64,000 nt of DNA. It comes from Branchiostoma lanceolatum. Lineage: Eukaryota; Chordata; Leptocardii; Amphioxiformes; Branchiostomatidae. The notes under the pieces were generated by a model. That model searched no databases, was not told the DNA's origin, and was given only the letters and a program-made list of their open reading frames with translations. The stretch spans positions 12,663,424 to 12,727,423 of the forward strand of contig NC_089732.1 of assembly GCF_035083965.1 (NCBI RefSeq), given 5' to 3'. Shown piece after piece: positions 22,060 through 34,400 of this stretch; position 1 is the first letter of the stretch; every line of letters starts with the position of its first letter. The translations under genes were made by a program, and so were the position numbers.

Positions 22060-22368
22060 CCCGGACCAGACTGTAAGGTTTGGTCCACTCACACCACTAC
22101 TCTTTTCGATAAGTGTGGTGGGTTCTTTAATGTGCTCAAGGTGTGGCTCTTCTAAAACACAGGACCTCCATTTAACGTCGTATCTGAGGGACGACCCGAA
22201 CTGAAGCTAGGTACTCATTTACACCTGAGTGAAGTGGAGGAAAGTCGTGTAAAGTGCCTTTCCCAAGGGCACAACGTCGAGAGGACATGTCAGGGGACCA
22301 TGGATTTGAACCCAGGCCCTCTGGGTTCTGGGCCAAACACCCTGCCACTGCGCCACCGCGACGCCACA
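22060..22368 (-). mobile_element. tRNA-headed SINE, copy 2 (reverse)
   Basis: Reading the minus strand: a tRNA-like head with B box GGGTTCAAATCC, then 'GGGCACAACG'-complement body blocks, 'CGTCCCTCAGATACGACG', 'AATGGAGGTCC' and 'CTTGAGCAC'. The block order matches the copies at 39352 and 45305. Confidence 0.78.
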
Positions 22369-22379
22369 AAATTCTTCCA

Positions 22380-22490
22380 TGAGTGAGTGAGTGAGAGAGT
22401 GAGTGAGTAAGTGAGTGAGTGAGTGAGTGAGTGAGTGAGTGAGTGAGTGAGTGAGTGAGTGAGTGAGTGAGTGAGTGAGTGAGTGAGTGA
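22380..22490. repeat. GTGA tetranucleotide microsatellite
   Basis: About 110 bases of (GAGT)n/(GTGA)n with a few early interruptions, directly between two SINEs. Confidence 0.95.
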
Positions 22491-22494
22491 AAGA

Positions 22495-22935
22495 GGGGCA
22501 ATGGCCTAGTGGGTAGAGTGTTCGCCTTGCATACGGTAGGTCGTGAGTTCGATCCCGACCAAAGACTTATGAAAATGGTACATACTGCTTTCTCTGCTTA
22601 GCACTCAGTATTTGGGAAAGACTATGGAAGTTAAACACACATCGCTACCAGCGGACCAGCCCCCTGCTGTAGTGACTTGCACAAAGCGATTTCCCTGGAG
22701 TTTTTGTTGGCTCGTGAAACTAAGGGAATCATCATTAGGCTCGTGTTTGCGTCGTTTTAAAAGCTAAAAGTATGAAGTTATTACGCAAATATGCTTAACA
22801 GTGTTTTTAAATGTCACTAACATAAAGATTTCAGCATTTATTTGTTCCCACTATTTTCGGCCATAAAACTGCTTTACCTTCCTTTAAACCCGCAAAGCGA
22901 CCACTCTACCTACTAGGCCGTTGCACCCGGAATTT
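22495..22935. mobile_element. Two tRNA-like SINE heads in inverted orientation
   Basis: A plus-strand head at about 22503-22562 reads GGCCTAGTGGGTAGAGTG with B box GAGTTCGATCCCG. A minus-strand counterpart at 22880-22928 carries the same GGCCTAGTAGGTAGAGTGG block. The body between them differs from the SINE family above, so this is a second SINE type or an inverted pair. Confidence 0.55.
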
Positions 22936-23684
22936 TGAAACGGAGTAGTAGTCAGCGATGCTTTGTCATCAGCCTTGTCAAATAGCTTCATATTTAAGCC
23001 TTGTCATATTGTGTCATGTATAATCTTGCTTTGCAAAGTCAATGGCAAAGTTATATTTGATTAGCAAACCACGAGTAGGTCTTGTAGATACATATCTGAT
23101 GATTATCAATAATAGTCGCATCTAAAGCAAAATATTTTAATACATGGCGTTTGATGAAGGATTCTATATATTTATGGGCCTTTAAATGTCAGATCCCACC
23201 TATCTACTCACTGACAGACGAGTAGGTATGGAAATAAGACGTTAGATTCAGGGACTGAAAAATTGCAAGACTTTGAGTTGGCTGGGTGGAATAAAGAGTA
23301 TGATTAGGCTGATTACTAGAAAGCAAATAGCCATAAGGCCATGTTGATTTGATTATATGGACGACATCCTCTGGGAACCCCAAAACTGATGCGAGCGTGC
23401 GAATAAAAAAGAAAATAGAAAAAGTTGTCCAAAAAAAATTCATTATGAAATCTACATGGTCAGGAAAATGGTCGTGGTCATGCACTTCCGGTAGATTACC
23501 GTGTCATGACCCCAACCCTGGTCAGATTTGAACTACGACCCGGAACCATATGAACATCTGCTGGTTAGATAATCAAGATGCTGCATTGCCATTGACCCAA
23601 CATATCACTTGCTAACGGATGTTGGTAAAAGAGCCTTCAACCTACAAGGGTGATGACAAAAGACCGCATGAAATTCGTCGTGTT

Positions 23685-25400
23685 TTAGCAAGTGGGTTCC
23701 GGAGGGGCTGGGTCCCTTGCGCAGATAAAGGCATGTCTCTCTCTTCGGCTCACGCATTTCTGGATGTACCACTTCCAACCGTAACCCCTGTCCATGTAGA
23801 CACAATCCCGGATCCTGGAAAATATACCAAGCAAAAATACTCATTACAAAAAGAAATCTAGATTCCAGTGCTGTGACATAAACTCAATCACAAATGAATA
23901 TGTGTGATTGTGATTGTGTGTTTACCATGCATTCGTATTTCTCGATCATAAGCTAAAGCGTTTTAAGATGTTTCTTTTAAACATCATTAAGTAAGTGCCT
24001 ATAGCTCACAGAAGCAGCCTTTGAGCGCTTTCTGACTGGTTCACATAGTAATGCAGCACAGGTGTCGTTGCTTATACATAATAATGAGATGCATTCCCAA
24101 ACGCAAAGTATTTACATATGTACAATCACAGGGGATGACATCACTATGCGTTCCCAAACGTAGAATACAAATACCTGGTAAAAAATATAGTCGTTGCTAT
24201 GATACTTTATGGCAACAGATTCAATCCACATGATGCAGTGGAAAATAATCTCCAAGCAGATGTACAAAGGCAAAATCGTAAGGTCTCTCAAGTTCCCGGT
24301 TCTACTGGTTCTAAAATTGAGGAGAGGATTAAGCGGGTATCTCACTGGAATACGGCACGTTGGCGACCTCGCTGCGACCTAAATTGAATTCGTGCTACCC
24401 TTGAATTCATAATGGAACTATCATTCAAACTGTTGAAGTATGACTTTGAAAATTAAAAAAGAAACACAAATCGTAAAAAAGATTCGTTTTTTATCTATAA
24501 AATTCGTTGAGCACTCTGTCAAATCGCTCGGTTGCAGCGAAGTCACCAACGTGCCTCAGTCTAGTGTGAAACCCATGTAACATGTTCTCTTACCCGTCGT
24601 TACGGTCGAGAGCTCCTTCAGCCCAGTTGGTGTAGCCGGTATCATCAAATGCGGTGCCGTCCTCCCACTCGAGAGTACCAGCGCTCCACACATCGGTCAG
24701 ACCAATCCACACCCCGCGCCCTTTCCCCGTACGACTATGATCAACGATAGATATAAGGCTCGTGTATAAGAATGTATAAATACGAAAACAACAGGTGTAA
24801 CACGCTCACTATCCTCATTGTGTGTATGTTGTCCGTGAAATAGTTCTTCAGAAAAAAAAAAAACTCTTTTTACACAACCAATATATTTATTTAACCGACT
24901 TTTCGGTGACCATATGTCACCTTCTTCAAGGCAGTTCTGACTGGTTCACATATTAATGCAACACAGGTGCCGTTGCTTATACATAGTAATGAGATGCATT
25001 CCCAAACGCAAAGTATTTACATATGTACAATCACAGGGGATGACATCACTGTGCTGTCCCAAACGTACAGAAGTGTAACACATACACAACTATCGATCAA
25101 AAACAATGCAACGGTTATCATCTATTTCTTAAGGATGCGGTCCCAAACGTGACTGAGTCTATATCCCCCCTCATCACGGTCAATGACGAGTTCTCTTCGG
25201 AGCTTGCGAAGAAGAGAATGCCCCTTACCTTTGGTAGCTCCTGAGATGTCCGATCAGCCACTCGTTGTCAGCCTGGCTGCGGATGTTGAAGATTCTCGCT
25301 CCGTCTTCGGCGCATATGGCTTTTGCAGCAGGATAATCACGGGGACGCGAGTGTAGCTTCAGGCAGGTGTCACCACGCGAGCGGTACGAGGATGGGCAGA
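23685..25400 (-). CDS. C-type lectin domain exons of gene C
   Basis: Exon 25400-25229 encodes CPSSYRSRGDTCLKL, DYPAAKAICAEDGARI and SQADNEWLIGHL. Exon 24734-24594 encodes VWIGLTDVWSAGTLEWEDG, with YTNWAEGALDRNDG. Exon 23814-23685 encodes IRDCVYMDRGYGWKW, RHAFICA and ends PEPTC-TAA. This is a full CTLD with the WIGL motif and the conserved cysteines. The canonical Ca2+/sugar motifs (EPN or QPD, and WND) are absent: the first position reads EGALDRND and the second WKWYIQKC. Classical mannose or galactose binding is therefore not expected from sequence. The protein ends right after the domain. Confidence 0.92.
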
Positions 25401-28400
25401 CTACAATATCAATGAGGAGAGAAAGATTTCAGTTAAAAAGAGAACACTTTCCCTGAATCAATACATTGTAGTAACTCAATTTCGACTATGAAGTACGGCC
25501 ATCTACTATTCGATAGGGCTGAATCGCAAGGGTCTGAAGGCTGCCATTCGGCACATGCTCTGGGGATCTCAATTCGACAATTGCCAGACCCAGGTGTGGC
25601 GCATTTCCCACCTGCGGCCATTGAACTGTATGGTTATGAACGTATGAACAAATATCATCGTAATCCATCCAGAAATTCTTGAGTTAAGCTGGCTACAAAA
25701 GTCCGGAAACACAAACACATAGACACACACTGACATACACACACACACAGACACAGACACGCCAAAAATTACATCTCCATTTTTCATGGAGATAAAAGAA
25801 TAACAATGGGTTTACATGGTGTTCATTCGTGGACAGATCGCCCCCCCCCCCCCCCTCCCTACACACAAATTGTAAAACATAATTATAAGGTTTTCCCAAG
25901 AAGGAATGGTAAAAAATATCGTACATAATGCTGGGCCGTCGCCAACGGTAGCCAGGTCAGTCCGTCGGTACCAACGACCAGGTGGTCCCGGCACGGCTGG
26001 ATCCGGATCAACCCATGTCGGCAGGTTGTACAGATCCGTGGTCCTCGAGTACGGATGAAGCGTGTAGTGGATCCCGTCTCCCCCGTTGATCCCAACCTTT
26101 GAAAAAGAAACAAGTCAGTCCTTTTGAGTTTCGCACGTGTCCTTTCGAGGCCATGGGTACTTTGCTTGTCATACAAAGTGTTCTGTGGCATGAATAATGC
26201 GTTCATAGTTGGATAATAATGATAACTGTTCTTGGTCAAATCGATATATCTATGTGCTGAGATTACAATTTGACCAAATCAGTGTACATCTTTGCCCAAT
26301 CCTGTTTGTTTCTAGCTCTTTTTCGGAGGTATTTCAGTACGTGGGTTCCGTTCTAATGTTCATTTTCATATACCGTTTACAGTCGTCTATGAGGCTGCTT
26401 AGGAGCCCCTCGCGGGGCCTCCCTTGTCTCGGTGTAAGTTTTTTACTGAAGGCAATGTTTAGCACTTTCTGTGGCGGAGAGTCTTCTGGCGTACGGAGAA
26501 TGTGACCAAAGAGAAACCATCTGCGACGGTGGACTTCGTTTTGTAGTGGTGATGTTCTACACTTGTTGTACAACTTGACGTTGCTGATGCAGTTGGGGTA
26601 TATGTGACCTGTTAGACGTCTCAGTTGTTTCCGGTGCCATGAGTCAATCTTATACGCAAGCTGCTCGGTGAGTCCCCATGTCCCGGCGTTATAAAGTATC
26701 ACGGGTAAAGTTGGATATGATCAGAAAATATTGTATTTTGGTAACATGTGGTGCTTAACCCGGCACCATATATCACTTTCGTTCTACTAAGTCAACTCAT
26801 CACTGTTCCTTGACACACAAGGGAAAAGTGATGCATTGGAAGAAACTTCTAAAGAGTCAGTGCGGTTTCCGTACCTGTGCTGGGTTCGGCCCTGTACCAG
26901 TAACCCCACTTCCGCTGTTGGTGCTCCCTTGTAAGAACTGGATCTTGTCGTAGTTAAACAGGGTGAAGGACTTGCAGCCATCCGTAATCAGCACCAATTG
27001 GAATGTGTTCCGCTAGAGGAGTGGCAAACAAATGTATATAATTATGCTTATTTACCTACGACAAGGTTGTGTTTATGGAATGTAATCAACTTTAATTATT
27101 CCACCGGGAGCCCTAGTACTACCTTTAAAAACAGTGTCATCAAGAAAATCTCAAAAATGTGTTGAACACCTGGATTAGTGCATGTGCATACTTCGATGAT
27201 TACTAATGCTGTATTTAGTAGATCTTTTGGCTCAGACTGTCATACAAGCCAGGCAGTCAGAAAACATTCCATCTTCCATCGCAACATCTGTTTGCAATTA
27301 GAGCCTTAGAGTTAAATCCCTGTAAGGTCATCTCTCAGAAAAGTATGGAACTCTGCACATTTTGTTGGACTTACAAGATTAAAGCCATTTCCGCTCGCTC
27401 CAAAGAGTCCAACATCGTGCCAGGTTGCGATGTAGACCGAGGTCGCCGTGAAGCTTCCATGGTCGGTGGGAAAGGCTGTCTGGATGTCCGTGGTTGCTCT
27501 GGTCAATATAGCGGCGTCGGTTGTTTCCCGATGGTAAATGTAACCGCTACGGCCGCCATTGAGGCTCGTCTTGACGTCAGTGAAGTACGCGGCGATAACC
27601 CTGTTGTCAGTCACCGGAAACGCAGTTGGTGTGTAGCCTGTTACCGAGCCCCCAAAGGAGATGTCACCATTGGTGTTCACCTGGGAAAAGGGAATGATTC
27701 ACAAAAGAAAACTTCACATCCAGCAGCAGATGACACGGACGCTTTTATGTGTCCTCAGGCAACGACCCTGGCGTACCGGCCTGTAATCTTTCCTTCTCAC
27801 TGCTGGCCTGCCGTGATTGGCTGTTGCCCTCACACAACAGAGGGAGAAAAATCTGATTGGTTGGCGTATATACGGCTAGCGCTGACGCCGACCTGTGATC
27901 TGTCTTTCTTGCTGCGTTAGCGCTGGCCAGCCGTGATTGGCTGTTGCCCTTCCCTCACACAACAGAGGGAGAAAATCTGATTGGTTGGCGTCTGACTAGC
28001 GCTAACGCAGCGAGATGTACGGATCGCAAGGTTGATACACCATGACCGTTGCTCGACATGCATTTTGTATATACAAGCAGAAGACCGGGATATTACAAAT
28101 AGACAAGCACAAAACAACGCCTTCTAATCACTGGAGGCTAATTTCCTTCATCAAGGTCAAAATGATAACAACGGTCAAAAACTGAAAAACTATTGTATGG
28201 AAAATCCATATATGGCTGTGTTGATGGAGGTTAGACATCCAGGTAATAAAATACGCCAAAAAATAGTTGCTCAAGTAACTGGATAAAATTTTGAAACAGA
28301 CATTTCAGACAGCATCCGCTATCTTTTGTCAGTGACTAAGGAACGAACTGGGAATCCCATCCTCAACAGGAAAGGAGGTCTACACGTCAAACTTTCAGGC

Positions 28401-31400
28401 ACGCGCTACCCCCCACCCGGCTCGACGAACAACATTTGCTTCTAAAACAACTAGAGCTAATTGGGCCATTAGCATACAAACTTTTCCCTACATAGTCTTC
28501 CATTGAACCATCCCAAATTGTCTTCACTTCACTAACATGTACATATCTATGGCTGTGGTTTATGCATATTGCCGAAACTGACTGGAGGGTGTAGCTGAAG
28601 GGACTTACCCAAAGTGAGTTGAAGGTATTTCCAAAGAATGGGAATGGGGCGCTGAGACTCTGTTCTCCCGATGTGCTGTCATCCGCGGCCCCGTCCAGAA
28701 CGTCTGCAGTACCGGGTCCGTACGGGTAGAAGGCAGCATTGCTCACTGGAGTTATCTGAAAGGACACCAGAAGGTCTCATTTCTGTATTACTCCGAGTGG
28801 GTACCCTAAAAGAATCCGTGGCCCAAAAAATGAACGGCTGCATGTACGTGTGTCTATACCGGTGTAAAATCCCTTTTAGCTAGCCCATCTGATATCAAGC
28901 GTCAAACTGATGAAAGCTTGTTTGTAACTTAAGAAATTAGCAGGCAAAGTTCGGCAGCCGCGCGCGAGGTCGGAAGTACACAGCCCGGGCAGTGTGTGTG
29001 ATTCGGTCCTGCACTTACAGCTGGAAATGCCTTTTTGGGGGTGTAGCCAAGTGCAGTTTGTAATTGCTATCAAAAGAGATTGTGTGTAGTGAAAATGTTG
29101 TCTTTTTTTTTTACATAATCTAGGGTAAATGGTCTCAACATGGAATGAAAAACATAATTTGGCACATTTTCTATATCTTCATTACGAACGCGCCCATGTA
29201 AAACGTATTATAACATGTAATCCTATGGGGCGAAAAAACTCATGAATGAGACCAGAAGGTTGCAAAAACGTCTATTCAAGTGGGGCCTGTTACAAGCTAA
29301 GGGATCTTGAACTTTGGTATGGACCGTACCACAATGCATCATAAAATGTACGGGCTGCCGAAAAAGGTACTCCCGTGGACTTTCATATTCCTGTACAATT
29401 CCTAGAATTCTTGCAAACTGCACACAATGTAGATACCATTGGGCTCGCCCCTGTGGCGTCGCCAAAAAGTTCCAGTTTACAATCAATGGCTTTTCGAGAA
29501 GATTTCAGTTCAGTCTCTAGAAACACAGTGATATTTTTCAACTGTTGTCTGGAAAAAAAAAATACATTTTGGGCTGGTTATTTACCTAACTTTGTGTTCA
29601 TTTTCAGTGTTATTTTTCGGCCCAATAAAGGTAGCCTGCTACCAGTTCTGTCCGTAATTCTGAAAAAAAAATAGCCACGTCTTTCTGATTAAAACCATGT
29701 CCGGGTTAAACGGATTCCCGTCCTGTAAAAATTACCGGAGTGCGCCTGTAGACATAGGCGGGTGAGCAACTCTCCCAGTACCGCGGAGATCCCCGGGGGC
29801 TCACGATCAAAGACTAGCAACTTTGTTGCAACATTAACCCTCCTCGAGCTATGATCACAGGGGTCAATAATCTTCCAAAGACGAGACGCCCATCGTAACA
29901 TCAAGCATCGAAGTTAGCGCAGTCAATCAGGCTAACTTCGACGTCCTGCCGACAGAACAAAAGCACCGCTGACGGTAAGACAATTTCTCGCGACCTTGTC
30001 CTGCTCAGTGGAAGATTCAAAAGGTTACCTATGACGTCTGTAACTTAAGAACAAAGGCACCTGCATTTGCTGGAATTGATGGCCGATTTTAATTGTAGCT
30101 TTCGAGGTCAATAATGAAGACAATTTCTCGCGGCATTCCCCTTCGCAGTGGAAGATTCAAAAGGTTACCTATGACGTCTGTAACGTAAGGACAAAGGCAC
30201 CTATATTTGCTGGAATTGATAGCCGATTTTAATGGTAGCTTTCGAGGTCAATAATGAAGACAATTTCTCGCTACCTTACGCTTCTCAGAATTCAAAAGAT
30301 TCTTATGAAGTTTGTAACTTACAGACAAAGGCACATATATTTGCTGGCATTGATAGCCGATTTTGATGATAGCCTTCGAGGTCAATTATGAACACTGAGT
30401 GGACCGGATAATTAGCATATTTCATCATACAAAAGAATACCTCAGCGGTCAAAATTGACTACCAGTAATGTTGCCTTACTAGACTCAAGCTTTGGTGGCT
30501 AGGAAATATGCATCATAAAATGAACGGGTTGCCGAAAACCCAGCGTATAATAGTTCACGGGTCCTGTGAAACAGCATCCCAGAATAGCCAACAGTAACAC
30601 TTAAAAACAACCAAAAACATGCAAAACAAGATTACAACGTAAAAAGACGTTGCCATGGCGATGGTGGTCTCTGTTAATGTGTTCGTTTTTTAGCCCACAT
30701 GTAAAAAGGGACCTCGCTTGCATGAATTATATCAGTTGATCCCCTTCTCTACCCAAATAATACTACTTTTCCAATTTATGAAAGTCTTGTAAAAAAGGAT
30801 ATTGTACCATTTCCTCATAAATTATGGAACTGAGGCCCTCATATGCAAGATTTATGTCTAATGATGGCCACATTTACTTAACTTCAAAATGTTGCAAGAA
30901 AGAAATTCCCACAATCTACCACTATGGATTTATAATATTTTGTCATTAATTATGCTTCTGTAGTTCCTAAAAGGCCGCTAGGGGGTCCAAATCTACAGGA
31001 CCTATTTTACTCAACGAAGAGCTATCGACCTCTAAAAAAATATTGACCATAGCATGTTCAAAACACGAGTTTGAAAAGGGAAAGTTCCCCTGCAGTACCA
31101 TGGAAAGTTGCTAGGGGGCCCAAAATCCAATCGCTTCAAGGTCTCACAAAGACCTACCCATCTCGGAGACTTCTGGGTAATCCAACATGGTGGTCGCCTA
31201 AATTGTGTTACGGCGAATTGTGGAAAAACTTGTGAAATACTGCCTCGCTCGGTCGGTTTTTTGGCTATTTCAACCCTTGAAGTTGTTCCTGAGGTTGTTC
31301 TGCACAGTCAGTGAAAATATGGCCGCAACTAGAGGCGAGGAACTAGTGAAAATTCCCAGGAAGGAATGGGAGGCCATAGTAGACCGGCTTCAATGTTTGG

Positions 31401-34400
31401 AAACACGCGTGAAGCAGCTAGAGTCTAACCTGGATACAGTCTCAGGTGAGGTTTCCAAACATCATGTCGACAATGTCGAGTTCGTCAAATCTATGGAATT
31501 CACCCAGGAAAACGTGGACGAGCTGACATGCAGAATGGAGTCTCAAGAAAAGGAGCAGGAAAACACGGGAAAATGGCTGTCCGATCTTGAGCTGTACGGC
31601 CGGAGATGGAACCTACTCTTCCATGGGGTACAAGAGACAGAACAAGAGAACTGCACGAAGAAAGTATTAGATGTCATAGGTGGCGAGATGAAGCTCGATA
31701 CAAGGGGAATGAGAATGTGTGGCGTCCATCGCCTGGGAAAGCCAAGAAATAGAAGTGGTAAGCCTCGCCCTATTATCGCACGCTTTACTTGCCGAGCTGA
31801 CCGAGATCAGGTTTGGAAGAACAAAACCAAACTCAAGAACAAGCCTGTCTTCATTTCAGATGACGTGCCTTACAATGTCAGGGAGTTGAGAAAGCGGAAA
31901 TTGGTCCCTGCTCTGAAAAGAGCTAAGTCCAAGGGGAAGAGAGCGACGATCGTGGGGGACAGGCTGGTGATTGAGGGGGAGTCGTTCGCACACTGGAGAA
32001 TTCCTAGCAAATGGCTCCAAGACGCCCCAGAGGCTGAACCTGAGAACATACAACGGTCACAAGAGACAGTGGGAAACGGACAACATCAACGGGACAAATC
32101 ACAGAAGGGAAACAACACCCCGGGGAGCTCGGATCAGTCACAACATGCCACACGCGGAGGAGGGGGACGGACCTTAAGACCACGTTCCAGTCGAGGGAAA
32201 AGGAACTAGTAACTGTCCCTAGACTCTCAACATTATGAAATTAATAAAAGATGTACTTTCAAAAGAGAAAATGGAAAAGAAAAAAGCAATTGAACTCTTG
32301 CTGACTTGTGTTGATTGTTTCCACAATCACCGACCCAGTGACACTTATCAATCATTTTCTTTGGTTCTTTATTATTCCGAGATTTATTTGTTACTGATCA
32401 TTTATAAGTTATTTTTGATGTGGTTTCTGTTAATTATAATGTGTTATAATCTCTACAGGAGCACTGGAAAATTCATCCAGTGCTCTTTGGAGATGACCCA
32501 GTTTTGTTGTTATTTCGATTATGATTATCTTACGATTTTGTTATCTTTATGTTCAATTCTGTTTCTGTTTGAGTACACACACACTGCTAGATACTTGATT
32601 ATTGTCTACTACCGATTTGCTCCGGTGACTGATGCCGGGAATGCCATGACTAGACACCAGCTGGCCACGCAACAACGGTGCTCAGAAGGGTATGTAGATA
32701 GCCCTCGTTTCCTCCCTTTTAATGATCATGCAATTACTATAATTTGGTTTATTATCATTTGGTCATATCTCTTTGAGTCAAATTGTTACCTTTACTTTAT
32801 ATTATGTTTACTCTATTCTCTTATTTTGATTATGTTGTTGTACAAGCACAATGTGCAAAATCTACTTATCAGTAGCCATCAAATTCCGTGGGTTCCCGGT
32901 AGGTGGCCGGAATGCCTGCATAATGAGTATTACAATACCTGGTTAAAACACAGCTGCATGGTGATTTTTCACCGGTCGGCAGTAATTGTGGGCACAATGG
33001 TAAACAGCCACTCCAATATGATGACAAAACATGACCTGAAATTAGCAAGTTTTAATGGGAATAAGATTGCGAACCGTGGAAATGGGAGGGAGGTCTTTAA
33101 TTATCTCCCCCTTCTCGCGGTGGATGTAGGCAAATTATTTCTAGAATTCTCTAAAACTGTTTATTTCTTATGGCCAAAACGGAACTACAAATAGGCAGTT
33201 TTAACTGCAATGGATTAGGAGACAAACGTAAAAGAAAAGAAGTTTTCACATGGCTGTCCGAAAAATCTTTTGAAATCATTTGCCTACAAGAAACCCACTC
33301 TGAGGCTGACGATGAAAATACGTGGGCCTCAGAATGGGGAGGCTCCATTGTCTTCTCTCATGGGACAAGTAATAGTAGAGGTGTGTTGATTTTATTCAAG
33401 AAGGATCTAGAGTACGTAATCCATGACAAGAAAATGGATGACGATGGGCGTTGGATAATGTTAGATATAACAATCGAAGAATTCAGGTTCTGTTTAGTGA
33501 ATGTTTATGGTCCAAATATGGACGATCCTGATTTTTTTGAGACAATCGAGAGAGGTATACAAGAAGCAGATGTTTCAATTGAAAACCTGGTGATAGTTGG
33601 TGATTTCAACACGGTTATAGATAACAAAATAGATAGAGCAGGACAGAGGGTGCAAAATTATCACCCCCAAGCACGAGAAAAAATTCTTAACATAATGGAC
33701 ACATTCGACTTGATAGACATTTGGAGACATCGGAACCCAAATGCCACTCGGTACTCATGGCGACGCCAAAAACAAGCAAGTAGAATTGACTTTTTCTTGA
33801 TATCCTTCTCTCTACTGTCCAAAGTTTGTAAAACTGTTATCGCAGATCGCCTTAGATCAGATCATAACCTCATAGCTCTTTCACTCGTTCTATCTGAATA
33901 TCCTCGTGGGAAAGGTTACTGGAAGCTAAATACTTCATTACTATCAGACCCAAAATACCTGAAAGAAACCGAAAACTTCATCAAAGAGTTTTTTATACAC
34001 AACACAGGATCGGCAGATCCCCAGGTAGTCTGGGATACATTTAAATGCTGTGTCCGCGGACATACTATTAGATATTCCTCCAGGAAGAAACGTCAACACG
34101 TTGCAAAAGAGAAAGAACTTATAGAAGAAATAAGCGAACTAAAAGACACGTTAGATCAGGATCCTTCCCCCTCCTTAGAAATTCTTCAACATTACGAGTG
34201 TAAACAAAAGGAACTGGAGAGGTTATATTATGAAAAGACGTGTAGACTGAACTTTTTATCTAGATGCAAATGGATGGAATCAGGGGAGCGTTGTTCTAAA
34301 TATTTTTTGAATCTCGAGCATAGAAATTACGCCAGAAAAAATATATTGAGGTTAAGGAATTCTGATGGACGCATCCTCACAGATCCCGCGGACATCATTC

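Noticed and set aside
22172-22501. 109-codon open frame repeating LTHS
   Set aside because: It spans a SINE and a GTGA microsatellite.
22503-22570. A functional tRNA gene
   Set aside because: A and B boxes are present but the acceptor stem does not close. It is a SINE head.
27345-27920. 191-codon plus-strand open frame
   Set aside because: It is the shadow of the NIDO exon at 27680-27375 and runs on into a tandem repeat. It has no splice or domain support.
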